Assembly (NCBI GenBank): GCA_004557185.1
Contig: SFEP01000008.1
Coordinates: 1 to 47,196 of the forward strand
DNA from: Bacteroidales bacterium
GTDB taxonomy: Bacteria > Bacteroidota > Bacteroidia > Bacteroidales > Bacteroidaceae
DNA length: 47,196 nt
Reading direction: 5' to 3'
The notes beneath the pieces were generated by a model that saw only the letters and a program-made list of their open reading frames with translations, had not been told where the DNA came from and ran no database searches. Both the position numbers and the translations under genes were made by a program. Shown here one piece after another: positions 7,979-16,102 of this stretch. Numbering within the stretch: position 1 is the stretch's first letter; each line of letters begins with the position of its first letter.

Positions 7979-8998
7979 TCAGAAATGCACCATCAGTTCG
8001 AGCACCACCTTGTCGCGCTCCGAGCGTTTGGCCAGTTCGGGGTGGGTGTAGAAGTACTTTTCGTAGTTCAGTCGTACCTCAGCGTGCGTTTTGGGCGGCA
8101 GAGCCAGCGTAACTCCCGCTGTCAGACGCTTGCGTGCGGCGTCGGTTATCTTGGCCTCGCCCAGTTCGTTCACTGAGCCGTCGCAGTGCTTGCCCATGCC
8201 GTCGAAGCGACACAGCGCCGCAATCTGGGGCAGCACGCCGCGCAGCGGCTGCGTGTAGCGGGCCATGGCGTTCCAGGCATTCACGCTCGGGGCGTGGTTG
8301 TGGGCGTATTCCTTGCGCAGGTATTCGCCTTCCAGTTGCCAGCGGCCCAACGTGAGCGTCACACTGCCGTCGTACAGGTACACCTTGCCCACGGGGGGCG
8401 AAATCTTCTGCACCGAGCCTTGCAGCATCAGGGCTTTCAGCGGCTTCCACGTCAGGCGTGCCGAGAAGTTGAACTCCTTTGTCCAGTAGTCGGCCTGGTT
8501 CGTCAGTCCCGAGCCGTTATACACGCCGCCCTCGGCCTTCAGTTTGCCGCCGGGCAGGGTGTAGCCCGCATAGATGCCCACGTCGCGCACATTGCCCACC
8601 TGCTTGGCTATAAAGGAGCGGTTGGCAAACCACTGCACGTGGGGTGAGCGCGGAGCGTCGGTGCTGAAGGGCACGCGCATCTGGCCCAGCCTCACCTTCC
8701 AGTCGTCGGTAGGAAGGATGCCCGCATAGGCGTCGAGCATTTTGATTTTTCCTTCGTCCGAGAGGTCAATCTCGCCCTTGTATTCCACCCAGTGTCCCAG
8801 CATGCCGTCGAGCGCCACGCGAGCGTTGCGCACCTCGAAGCGGCTTTCGCCTTCCTCCGTCTGGCACTCCACTTTGGCGCGCACGGTGCCGCTGATTTTC
8901 GGCAGCCAGTTCGTTTGTGTACTGTCGCGCTGCTGCGCTGCGGCGGGTGTGGTGGTCAGCGCAAGCAGCGAGGCGCTGAGCAAAAGGTGTCGTAACAT
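7979..8998 (-). CDS. OprO/OprP-type phosphate-selective porin family protein
   Basis: This is an outer-membrane beta-barrel predicted to let phosphate or other anions into the periplasm. I chose the ATG at 8996-8998, giving 339 residues with a clean signal peptide (MLRHLLLSASLLALTTTPAA then AQQ). An ATG at 9026-9028 adds ten residues and is possible. The mature part has alternating beta strands with family features: KISGTVRAKVE, FEVRNARVALDG, WVEYKGEIDLSD, LRLGQM-like KVRLGQMRVPFS, and NGSGLTNQAD. It ends in ELMVHF, with the terminal Phe usual for barrel proteins. It directly follows the pit transporter, which supports a phosphate role. The substrate is an inference; Porin_O_P members vary. 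Confidence 0.85.
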   Translation of the reverse strand: MLRHLLLSASLLALTTTPAAAQQRDSTQTNWLPKISGTVRAKVECQTEEGESRFEVRNARVALDGMLGHWVEYKGEIDLSDEGKIKMLDAYAGILPTDDWKVRLGQMRVPFSTDAPRSPHVQWFANRSFIAKQVGNVRDVGIYAGYTLPGGKLKAEGGVYNGSGLTNQADYWTKEFNFSARLTWKPLKALMLQGSVQKISPPVGKVYLYDGSVTLTLGRWQLEGEYLRKEYAHNHAPSVNAWNAMARYTQPLRGVLPQIAALCRFDGMGKHCDGSVNELGEAKITDAARKRLTAGVTLALPPKTHAEVRLNYEKYFYTHPELAKRSERDKVVLELMVHF

Positions 8999-9017
8999 GC
9001 GGTTCGGGAGTGGTGTG

Positions 9018-11306
9018 TTATACTTCATCGTGGCAGGGGTTTGCGGCCACGGTGGGCATGAGTTCATGATAGTGGCACGAGGCTCGGAGCAGCAGGCGCA
9101 GCTGCACGCAGAGCTGCTGCATTTCCTGCACCAGGTGCAGCAGTAGCGTCACGGCCGTGAGGTTCAGGTCGGTGGCCTGTATGTCGCGCGTCACGTCGTG
9201 TTCCATGCGAGCCAGTTCGTGCTGCATTTCGCGGCAGTTTTCGGCCACGGTAGCGTTGTCGCTGGTGCGGCCAGCGTGCAGGTTGGCAGCCGCCTGTTCT
9301 ATCAGGGCGCAGAGTCTTGAGCGCATGCTGGCCAGACGTTCGGCGTGCAGTTCGTCGATGGGAGTGAAATGGTTGTCCACGTGTTCGGCGGCAGGTTCAG
9401 CCATGCGCAGCAATCCGTAGTGCAACTGGCGCAGGGCGTTGTGCAGCAGGTGGAAGTGTGTGGTGAGCCTTACCCCCACGTCGGGCGTCATGCGGCGCAG
9501 GCAGATGGTTTCGCGGCGTCGCAGGTTCTTCAGGTCGCGCTTGCTGCGTTCCAGTGTGCGCAGCGTGTGGCGCAGCGGACTGAGGTTTTCGTTCAGCAGG
9601 CCGTCGGTCATGTCGCTCAGCAGCGTGCTGTAGGTGCGCAGCCTTTCGGCGGTGCTCACGTCCATGTGGCGGCTCAGCATCTGCGGAATGGCGGTGCGGT
9701 CGTTGCACGTGGTCATCTGTCGGAAGAGCAGGTCGCCGTCGCGCTCCTCGCTCTTTTCACGGCGTGCAAAGCGCAGCTGGCTGTGCACGATGCTCCAGAT
9801 GGCGGCTATCACCAGCACCACTACGGCCACGATGCCGCCAAACTGCATCGCCATGCCCACAAAGAAGCACGCGCTGAACGCCACGCCCGCCGTAATGAAC
9901 CAGCCGCCAATGACGGTGAGCACACCCGTGATGCGGAACACGGCGCTCTCGCGGCTCCAAGCGCGGTCGGAGAGCGAAGTACCCATAGCCACCATGAAGG
10001 TGACGAACGTGGTGCTCAGCGGCAGCTTGAGCGAGGTGCCCAGCGCAATGAGCAGCGAGGCCACCACCAGGTTCACCGAGGCGCGCAGCAGGTCGTAGGC
10101 TGCGCCCTGGTCGTCGTAGTTTTCAGGTATGCGGAAGCGGCTGTCCACGTAGCGCTGCACGCTTTCGGGAGTGTGGTTCGTCACAAAGCGTCCCACGCTG
10201 TTGCCCCAGCGCACCAGGCTGCGGGCCACGCGTGAGGAGCCAAACATTTCGTCGCCCTCGTTCTTGCGTGCCAGCCCCACCTCGGTCTGCACCACGCGGC
10301 GCGCCTTTTTCGAGGTGGCCAGCGCCAGCACCATCATCACGCCCGCTGCCAGCAGAAAGCCGAAGGGCGTGCGAGCCGACTCCTGCAAACTGTGCATCAT
10401 GAACGCTTCGTCGGCCAGCCCGCCGGCATTCGCGCTGAAGTCGCAGTACGACGACCATCCCGCCAGGGGCACACCGATAAAGTTCACCAGGTCGTTACCC
10501 GCAAAGGCTGTGGCCAGGGCAAAGGTGCCACACAGCACCACCACCCGCAGCACGTTGACGCGCAGGGCATGCAGCACCTGCATCAGTACCGTAGATACCA
10601 CCAGCACGCAGCCCAGCAGCATCAGCGTGTTTTCGTGCAGAAAGGCTTTCACGTCGCCGTTCATGATGCTCAGCTGCTTCAGGCCCTTGAACAGCATGAA
10701 GTAGACGATGGCCGTGAGTGCCACGCCGCCAAAGAGGCCGAACTTGCCGCTCCATCCGCAGCGCAGGTTGAAGCTGAAAATCAGGCGCGTCACATACTGC
10801 ACCAGCGAGCCCACGATGAAGGCGATGGGCACGCTCAGAAAGATGCCCATAATCACTTCCAGAGCCTTGCTCGTGTTCAGGTAGTCGCCCACGCCCAGCG
10901 CCATGGTGCCGCCGGCCATTTTCACCATCACAAAGGCAAACGAGGCGCCCAGCAGTTCAAACACCATGCTCACCGTCGTGCTGGTGGGCATGCCGAAGGT
11001 GTTGAAAAGGTCGAGCAGCACCACGTCGGTCACCATGACGGCCAGGAAAATGAGCATCACGTCATGAAAGCTGAAATACTGCGGCGTGAAGATGCCGTGG
11101 CGCGCAATGTCCATCATGCCGTTGCTGAGCACGCAGCCCATGAGCACGCCTACCGAGGCTATCAGCACCAGCGTGCGGAAGGTGGCCGCACGCGACCCGA
11201 TGGCCGAGTTCAGAAAATTCACTGCATCGTTGCTCACGCCCACCCAGAGGTCGAAGGCCGCCAGGAGAAACAGGAAGAGCACCATGCACACATACATTTG
11301 TTCCAT
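9018..11306 (-). CDS. Inorganic phosphate transporter, Pit family, with PhoU-like C-terminal domain
   Basis: Pit proteins are low-affinity, cation-coupled phosphate symporters of the inner membrane. I start at ATG 11304-11306 (MEQMYVCMVLFLF), because the 45 upstream residues in frame are polar and the promoter -7 box lies just above. The 762-residue protein has the two inverted family signatures: SNDAVNFLNSAIGSRAATFR near the N-terminus and GNDLVNFIGVPLAG in the middle. After the last membrane helix a charged helical tail of about 230 residues (from about MTTCNDRTAIPQ) resembles PhoU and may regulate the channel. It is transcribed away from phoB/phoR. The alternative start of the porin overlaps its stop, so the two are likely co-translated. 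Confidence 0.93.
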   Translation of the reverse strand: MEQMYVCMVLFLFLLAAFDLWVGVSNDAVNFLNSAIGSRAATFRTLVLIASVGVLMGCVLSNGMMDIARHGIFTPQYFSFHDVMLIFLAVMVTDVVLLDLFNTFGMPTSTTVSMVFELLGASFAFVMVKMAGGTMALGVGDYLNTSKALEVIMGIFLSVPIAFIVGSLVQYVTRLIFSFNLRCGWSGKFGLFGGVALTAIVYFMLFKGLKQLSIMNGDVKAFLHENTLMLLGCVLVVSTVLMQVLHALRVNVLRVVVLCGTFALATAFAGNDLVNFIGVPLAGWSSYCDFSANAGGLADEAFMMHSLQESARTPFGFLLAAGVMMVLALATSKKARRVVQTEVGLARKNEGDEMFGSSRVARSLVRWGNSVGRFVTNHTPESVQRYVDSRFRIPENYDDQGAAYDLLRASVNLVVASLLIALGTSLKLPLSTTFVTFMVAMGTSLSDRAWSRESAVFRITGVLTVIGGWFITAGVAFSACFFVGMAMQFGGIVAVVVLVIAAIWSIVHSQLRFARREKSEERDGDLLFRQMTTCNDRTAIPQMLSRHMDVSTAERLRTYSTLLSDMTDGLLNENLSPLRHTLRTLERSKRDLKNLRRRETICLRRMTPDVGVRLTTHFHLLHNALRQLHYGLLRMAEPAAEHVDNHFTPIDELHAERLASMRSRLCALIEQAAANLHAGRTSDNATVAENCREMQHELARMEHDVTRDIQATDLNLTAVTLLLHLVQEMQQLCVQLRLLLRASCHYHELMPTVAANPCHDEV

Positions 11307-11394
11307 AAAGAGGGGGTATGAAGGGTAAATAAAATGCGCTGCGCGTGTGGCATCAGATGCCCCCCGCGTGCAGAAGGTACCATCCAATGCACCG

Positions 11395-11402
11395 CAAAAG
11401 TA
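11395..11402 (-). promoter_or_regulatory. -7 promoter box of pit
   Basis: The minus strand reads TACTTTTG, matching TAnnTTTG. It lies 89 bp upstream of the chosen pit start codon and 30 bp downstream of the PHO-box-like site. No clear TTTG is seen at -33, as expected if an activator is needed. Confidence 0.55.
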
Positions 11403-11432
11403 CGGGTGCGCTGTGTGCTTTTTATTACGGAA

Positions 11433-11450
11433 ATGTGACAAAACTGTTAC
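11433..11450. promoter_or_regulatory. PHO-box-like operator
   Basis: ATGTGAC-AAAA-CTGTTAC has the 7-4-7 direct-repeat layout of the PhoB binding site (consensus CTGTCAT or CTGTCAC halves with an A/T-rich 4-bp spacer). It is placed between pit and the PhoB-like gene. That PhoB of this organism uses the same code as enterobacterial PhoB is an inference. Confidence 0.55.
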
Positions 11451-11727
11451 ACCCCCTATCTCCTTCGTGTGGCCTCTTACAGGCTATATATAATAAGGAG
11501 TGGGCAGGAAGTGAAACGGCACAGGCTCATCGACAAGAAGGAGTGGGCGGAAAATGTTACGGCGCGGGCCGTATATATAAAAGGAGTAGCTGCGCCAGGC
11601 GGGCAGGCTTCACAACAATTTAACCGCGCACATGCTTTAGCCTGCGCGGAAAAACTGTAATATTGCAGCGCCTACGGCATCGCGACGGCACAAGGCTGGC
11701 GCGTTACGCCTGCGGCAAATGCAAATT

Positions 11728-12411
11728 ATGACAACACAACCTCACATTCTGGTAGTAGACGACGAGCCCGACCTGCGGGAAATTCTGCAATGCAACCTCG
11801 AGGCAGCGGGCTATGCCGTCGACACGGCAGCCTCGGCCGAGGAAGCCCTCGCCCTGCTCGCACCCCACCATTCCCTCATCCTGCTCGACGTCATGCTGGG
11901 CGGCATGTCGGGCTTCCAGATGGCCGAGCACCTGCGCAAGGTGGTGCACAACCAGGTGCCCATACTCTTCCTCACCGCCAAGGACCAGGAGAACGACCTC
12001 CTCACAGGCTTTGCCAGCGGCGGCGACGACTACATGGCCAAGCCCTTCTCTGTGCACGAGGTGCTGGCCCGCATCAAGGCCATTCTGCGCCGCACCCACA
12101 CAGCCGAGCAGCCCGCCCAGTGGCAAGCCGGCGGCATGACCATCGACAACGAACGCAAAACGGTGAGCGCTGGCGGACAGGACATTTGCCTCTCGCGCAA
12201 AGAGTTCGGCATTCTCGCCCTGCTCAGCGCACACCCCGCCAAGGTGTTCACCCGTCAGGAAATTCTCGACGCCGTGTGGCAGGGCGAGAGTTTCGTGCTC
12301 GACCGCACCGTCGACGTGCACATAGCCCGCCTGCGCCGCAAACTCGGTGCACACGGCGCACACCTCATCAACCGTCCCGGACACGGCTACTGCTTCAGCG
12401 AGGACGCTTGA
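11728..12411 (+). CDS. Two-component response regulator, OmpR/PhoB family
   Basis: This DNA-binding response regulator is probably a PhoB-like activator of phosphate genes. With the ATG at 11728 it has 227 residues. The receiver domain shows the acidic pair VVDDEP (Asp11-12), the phosphate acceptor Asp54 (LILLDVMLGGMSG), Thr83 and Lys105 (AKPFS). The winged-helix output domain ends with VDVHIARLRRKLG and the NRPGHGYCF wing. It is followed by the kinase gene after 26 bp. Its position across a PHO-box-like site from pit and the porin supports the Pho assignment. An orphan OmpR-type role cannot be excluded. Confidence 0.9.
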   Translation: MTTQPHILVVDDEPDLREILQCNLEAAGYAVDTAASAEEALALLAPHHSLILLDVMLGGMSGFQMAEHLRKVVHNQVPILFLTAKDQENDLLTGFASGGDDYMAKPFSVHEVLARIKAILRRTHTAEQPAQWQAGGMTIDNERKTVSAGGQDICLSRKEFGILALLSAHPAKVFTRQEILDAVWQGESFVLDRTVDVHIARLRRKLGAHGAHLINRPGHGYCFSEDA

Positions 12412-12437
12412 AGCGCCCCGTCACCTCCCTTCCGACC

Positions 12438-14177
12438 ATGACCTACAAACACAAGCTTCTCATCAACTTCACGTCGCTCTTTGCGGTGTTCACGTTGCTG
12501 CTGCTTGGCTATCAGTATAACCGCGAGCGGCAGTACAAGCGCGAAGTGGTCGAGTCGCGGTTGCGCGGCTACACCGACCTCGTGGCAGGCGCCGCGCAGG
12601 CTGCACAGAGCGACGACCACCACGTCTACCTGCCGCGCCTGCGCTCGCTGCTCCCCCCCGACCTGCGCCTCACCATCATCTCGCCCACGGGCACGGTGCT
12701 CTACGAGAGCGGAGACCACACCACCCGCGGCATGGCCAACCACCGCACCCGCCCCGAGGTGGCCGCCGCCCTGCTGCAAGGCGAGGGCAGCGACGTGCGC
12801 TTCTCCGACACCGAGTCGCGCACCCTCTTCTACTTTGCCAAGGCCTACAAACCCTTTGTGGTGCGCGTGGCCATGCCCTACGACGCCTCCCTCAAGGCAC
12901 TCATGCGCGCCGACTACTGGTTCCTCTGGTTCATGCTCATGGTGTTCGCCGTGGTGCTCGTGGCCCTCATCTTCATCTCCGACAAGTTCGGCAAGTCCGT
13001 CACTGGCCTGCGCAACTTCATACGGGCGGCCGACCGCGGACTGGTGGACTACGACCACCTCGAGTTCCCCCACTCCGAACTGGGCGACATCGGCCGAGCC
13101 ATCACCCGCCAGTACCGCCAGCTCGAGGACCGCAACCGCGAAATTGACCGCCAGCGCGAACGCCTGAGCCGCCACTTCCACTACCTCGAGGGCGGCATCG
13201 GACTCTTCAACGCCGAGGGCGACATGCAGTATGCCAACCCGCGCTTCATGCAGTATGTCAACGCCATACTCGACCGTCCCACCCCCGACCTCAACCGCCT
13301 ATGGCAGGCACAAGCCTTTGCCCCAGCACAAGAGTTCCGCACGCTGCACAGCGGTAGCCGTCCGCTCACCGAGGCAGCCCCCGTGTTCCGCTACACGCTG
13401 CGTGCCGGCAGCATGACGTGCGCCGTGCAACTGCTCATGTATGCCGACGGAGGCGGCGAAATGACGCTCTACGACGTCACCGCGAGTGAGAAAACGAAAC
13501 TCCTCAAGCAGCAAATGAGTAACAACATTACCCACGAGCTGCGCACCCCCGTGAGCAGCATCCGAGGCTATCTGGAGACCATACTGGAATGCCCGCAACT
13601 CACCCTCGAGCGCATGCGACTCTTTGCCCAGAAAGCCCTGGCGCAGACGTTGCGCCTGACCGACCTCATACGCGACGTGGCCCTCATCTCGAAAATGGAG
13701 GAGGCACCGCAGCTCATTCCCACCGAAACGCTGCGCCCAGCCGAGGTCATGGCAGGCATTGCCGACGACCTGCACGACGCCCTACAAGCCGCCAGCATGC
13801 AACTCGTGTGCGACATACCCGCCAACCTCACCATGCAGGGCAACGTGTCGCTCGTCTACGCCCTCTTCCGCAACCTCACCGAGAACAGCATACGCTACGC
13901 CGGCCCCCACACCGAGGTGCGCGTCAACTGCTACAACGCCACGCCCGACTGCCTCTACTTCAGTTTCAGCGACACAGGCCGCGGCGTGCCTGAGGAGCAC
14001 CTGCCGCGCCTCTTCGAACGCTTCTACCGTGTGAGCGAGGGCCGCACGCGCAACGAGGGCGGCACAGGGCTCGGCCTGAGCATCGTGCGCAACGCCGTGC
14101 GCTTTCACCACGGCGACATCTCCGTGCGCAACCGCAAGGAAGGCGGCCTCGAATTCCTCTTCACCCTGCGTCGCTGA
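12438..14177 (+). CDS. Sensor histidine kinase (PhoR-like)
   Basis: This membrane sensor kinase is the partner of the regulator just upstream. The frame is open far upstream, but ATG 12438 (MTYKHKLLINFTSLFAVF) gives a normal membrane start and 579 residues. Order: first membrane helix (about 8-24), periplasmic sensor region (about 25-155), second helix (WFLWFMLMVFAVVLVALIF), HAMP-like linker, a PAS-like region with HYLEGGIGLFNAEGDMQYAN, HisKA with the phospho-acceptor His366 in NITHELRTPV, and the ATPase domain with the N box (FRNLTENSIRYAG), DTGRGVPE, FERFYRV and GGTGLGLSIV. The large periplasmic domain differs from E. coli PhoR, so the phosphate signal is inferred from context only. Confidence 0.9.
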   Translation: MTYKHKLLINFTSLFAVFTLLLLGYQYNRERQYKREVVESRLRGYTDLVAGAAQAAQSDDHHVYLPRLRSLLPPDLRLTIISPTGTVLYESGDHTTRGMANHRTRPEVAAALLQGEGSDVRFSDTESRTLFYFAKAYKPFVVRVAMPYDASLKALMRADYWFLWFMLMVFAVVLVALIFISDKFGKSVTGLRNFIRAADRGLVDYDHLEFPHSELGDIGRAITRQYRQLEDRNREIDRQRERLSRHFHYLEGGIGLFNAEGDMQYANPRFMQYVNAILDRPTPDLNRLWQAQAFAPAQEFRTLHSGSRPLTEAAPVFRYTLRAGSMTCAVQLLMYADGGGEMTLYDVTASEKTKLLKQQMSNNITHELRTPVSSIRGYLETILECPQLTLERMRLFAQKALAQTLRLTDLIRDVALISKMEEAPQLIPTETLRPAEVMAGIADDLHDALQAASMQLVCDIPANLTMQGNVSLVYALFRNLTENSIRYAGPHTEVRVNCYNATPDCLYFSFSDTGRGVPEEHLPRLFERFYRVSEGRTRNEGGTGLGLSIVRNAVRFHHGDISVRNRKEGGLEFLFTLRR

Positions 14178-14183
14178 AGCCCG

Positions 14184-14390
14184 CCACGGGATGCCGTGGA
14201 AAAAAAAGACCCCGCCGTGGAAGAAACTTCCCCTGCCGTGGAAGAAAGTTCCCACGGCGGCCTGTTTTTACGGCTCGCCGTCCTGCCGAAAATAGATGCT
14301 ACGTAAAATTTTTTACGTACGACGTGATTTTTTTTACGTACGACGTAAAAAATTTTACGTAGCATGCTAACAGTCGCACGTCGTGCGTAA
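14184..14390 (-). repeat. Composite 21-bp-phased repeat element, locus B (inverted relative to A)
   Basis: Module 2 comes first: CCACGG at 14184 and 14252 flank three CCGTGG words at 14194, 14215 and 14236, exactly 21 bp apart. Module 1 follows, with ACGTA or ACGTG at 14301, 14315, 14322, 14336, 14343 and 14357. A decayed fourth unit keeps phase (ACGTC at 14378, GCGTA at 14385). GATGCTACGTA and TACGTAGCATG bound the core. It starts seven bases after the kinase stop codon. Confidence 0.88.
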
Positions 14391-14419
14391 ATCTTTTTAT
14401 TGCTTTCCGCTAAAGACTT

Positions 14420-14507
14420 TCGATTATTCCCGACCTCTTCTCACCATGGCATCGCCCCAATCCTATCGGCTTTGCGCGAGCTCATCTGGCTTGACGAAAA
14501 GGTGCGT
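14420..14507. repeat. Dispersed 88-bp repeat, copy 1
   Basis: It aligns without gaps to 22341-22428 and 46965-47052. Shared words are CATGGCATCGC, GGCTTT, CTCAT and GAAAAGGT at fixed offsets. CGACCTCTTC near the left and GAAAAGGTG near the right are imperfect inverted ends. It lies 30 bp from repeat element B. Confidence 0.8.
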
Positions 14508-14565
14508 GGCCATCCGTTGCAAGGAAGCAGGCTGAAAGTTGTAGCGAACACCCATAAAGACAACA

Positions 14566-14627
14566 GATGCTTGAAACGCAGTCCCCCTCATGCCACGCGG
14601 GCATGGTGGAACTGCGTTTCAAGCATC
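14566..14627. repeat. Perfect 17-bp inverted repeat with inner hairpin
   Basis: GATGCTTGAAACGCAGT (14566-14582) is the exact reverse complement of 14611-14627. The 28-nt loop contains a second stem, CATGCC (14589) with GGCATG (14600). It lies between convergent genes and may be a two-way terminator, but no T-run follows. Confidence 0.85.
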
Positions 14628-14681
14628 AGAAGGCGGTGCTGTAGGCCAGCGGGCCGCCCTGCGGTGACAGGAGCTCAGGGC

Positions 14682-15257
14682 TCAGGGCTCGCTGGGCTCG
14701 TGGGTGTGCGGCTCGGCGACGCCGGGGGCGCGAAACAGACTGAAGTTGACGCTGCCGTAGGCACGGTGTTCGAGAAAGTCGGGGCGCGAGGAAAAGTCCT
14801 GACCTTTGCCGTGCTCCAACACAAAGAGGGCGCCGGGGGCGAGCAGACCCGAACGCATGACGCGCTCGGGGAGTTCGGGCAACTCGGGCAGGGCGTAGGG
14901 AGGGTCGGCAAAGATGAGGTCGAAAGGCTCGTGGCCGCGCTCCACAAAGCGCAGGGCGTCGCCGCAGAGGGGCACCCACGCGGCATCGCCCAACTTGCGG
15001 GCACACTGCGCTATGAAGGCATGGTGCTGGCGGTCCTTCTCCACCGTGACCACGCGGCGGCAACCGCGCGAAAGGAGTTCGAGCGAAATGCTCCCCGTGC
15101 CGCCGAAGAGGTCGAGCGCGCTGGTCTGTTCGAAGTCGACGTAGGCGCGCAGCACGTTGAAGATGTTTTCCTTGGCAAAGTCGGTGGTGGGGCGTGCCTT
15201 GAAGCTGCGCGGCACCTCGAAGTGGCGGCCTTTGTATTTTCCCGTAATAATGCGCAT
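14682..15257 (-). CDS. rsmD: 16S rRNA (guanine966-N2)-methyltransferase RsmD
   Basis: RsmD methylates G966 of 16S rRNA on the small subunit. The frame is open well upstream, but ATG 15255-15257 (MRIITGKYKGRHFEVP) is the family start and gives 191 residues. Motifs: RPTTDFAKENIFNVL (substrate-binding N-part), the SAM site LDLFGGTGSISLELLSRG, VEKD, and the catalytic FDLIFADPPYALP. The C-terminus carries an unusual tail (EPHTHEPSEP). The start lies 2 bp after the stop of the DUF3822 gene, so the two are translationally close, a pairing usual in Bacteroidetes. Confidence 0.93.
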   Translation of the reverse strand: MRIITGKYKGRHFEVPRSFKARPTTDFAKENIFNVLRAYVDFEQTSALDLFGGTGSISLELLSRGCRRVVTVEKDRQHHAFIAQCARKLGDAAWVPLCGDALRFVERGHEPFDLIFADPPYALPELPELPERVMRSGLLAPGALFVLEHGKGQDFSSRPDFLEHRAYGSVNFSLFRAPGVAEPHTHEPSEP

Positions 15258-15259
15258 GG

Positions 15260-16036
15260 TCAGAGCAGTTTGGTGATAAGGTCGTAGGGTATGTGGGGCG
15301 TGGTGGCCACGGGGTGGCGGTTGAACTCGGCGGCCTGGTTGATGGCGAAGACGCGAGCGGCATACTTCTGCAACTCGCCCACTACGGGGGTGCGCAGTTC
15401 GTCGGTGCCCGCCACATAGATGGGCATGGTGGCCAGCGGCAGACCAAGGTGGCGCGCCAGGTTGAAGGTGTAGTAGGCCACGTCGGTGAGGGTGCGCACG
15501 GTGTAGGTGTTGAAGGTGATGAGGCGCGACTCGCTGAACACAGCCACGTCGATGACGCCCTCGTGGGTGTAGACAAAGAGGCGGGTGGAGGGGCTCATGC
15601 CCAAGCCCTTGCGGGCAAAGTGCTGCAGCAGGGCGGTGCTGGCCGAGGTGTAGCGCACGGAGCCGAAGCAGTCCTCGAGCGTGCGGCAGGTGGCCTCGCT
15701 CAGGGCAAAGAGCAGCACCACGTTGGCCGCGGGCACGGTGTCGTAGAACACGCGGCGCTTGTGCCCCGGCGTGTAGCAACACTCGTAGAGGGCTTCGCAG
15801 TCCTCCTCCTGAAACTCGGCCAACGGCACCACGGTGACGGGCTCGGTGAGGAGCACCTCGACGCGCTCACGGGGTGTGGCAGGCAGGGGGCACTGCTGCA
15901 TGGCCTCGCGCAGGTTGGCCGTGAGCGAGGCTTGCGGCCGCACATGGTACACATGGTAGTGGAACGCGGGCTGGCCATCGGCCGCGAGGCGGGCGAAGTG
16001 GATGGTGGCTTCGGACAAACGGATGGTTGGGGGCAT
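15260..16036 (-). CDS. DUF3822 family protein
   Basis: This 258-residue soluble protein matches the DUF3822 family as I know it: a conserved gene next to rsmD in Bacteroidetes, function unknown. The structure seems to have two similar halves, with ACILRG-free, beta-rich stretches such as FVYTHEGVIDVAVFSESRLI and FNTYTVRTLTDVAYYTFN, reminiscent of actin/hexokinase-like folds. No catalytic motif is clear. It is the gene immediately before rsmD, with a 2-bp gap. I cannot give a function. Confidence 0.8.
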   Translation of the reverse strand: MPPTIRLSEATIHFARLAADGQPAFHYHVYHVRPQASLTANLREAMQQCPLPATPRERVEVLLTEPVTVVPLAEFQEEDCEALYECCYTPGHKRRVFYDTVPAANVVLLFALSEATCRTLEDCFGSVRYTSASTALLQHFARKGLGMSPSTRLFVYTHEGVIDVAVFSESRLITFNTYTVRTLTDVAYYTFNLARHLGLPLATMPIYVAGTDELRTPVVGELQKYAARVFAINQAAEFNRHPVATTPHIPYDLITKLL

Positions 16037-16102
16037 GGCAGGTGGGGGGGGATGAGGAGTGAGAATGAGGGTGGGGGAGCAGGGCGGGGCGTGGCACGGC
16101 CG

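Larger units (their letters stand above)
11307..11727. other. 421-bp divergent control region of the phosphate module
   Basis: This region holds the pit -7 box (11395-11402), the PHO-box-like site (11433-11450) and three AAGGAGT-containing words: TATATATAATAAGGAGTGGG (11485-11504), AAGAAGGAGTGGGCGGAAA (11535-11553) and GTATATATAAAAGGAGTAGC (11571-11590). A weak phoB promoter, TTTA (11636-11639) and TAATATTG (11658-11665), is also present. I find no gene in it. Confidence 0.6.
14178..14681. other. 504-bp repeat-rich gap between convergent genes
   Basis: This gap between the ends of the kinase and rsmD genes has no coding gene. It holds repeat element B (14184-14390), one copy of the dispersed 88-bp repeat (14420-14507) and a long inverted repeat (14566-14627). 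Confidence 0.75.

Noticed and set aside
9345..11321. Long plus-strand frames opposite the pit gene
   Set aside because: Rich in His, Gln and Ala with no domain; shadows of the transporter gene.
11306..11441. A 45-residue N-terminal extension of the Pit transporter
   Set aside because: The extension is polar, unlike the family, and contains the pit -7 box region; translation from 11306 fits better.
11790..12437. N-terminal extension of the histidine kinase through the response-regulator gene
   Set aside because: It is the out-of-frame shadow of the regulator gene; the real start is ATG 12438.
15258..15782. N-terminal extension of RsmD through DUF3822
   Set aside because: It is a different frame of the DUF3822 gene; RsmD starts at 15257.
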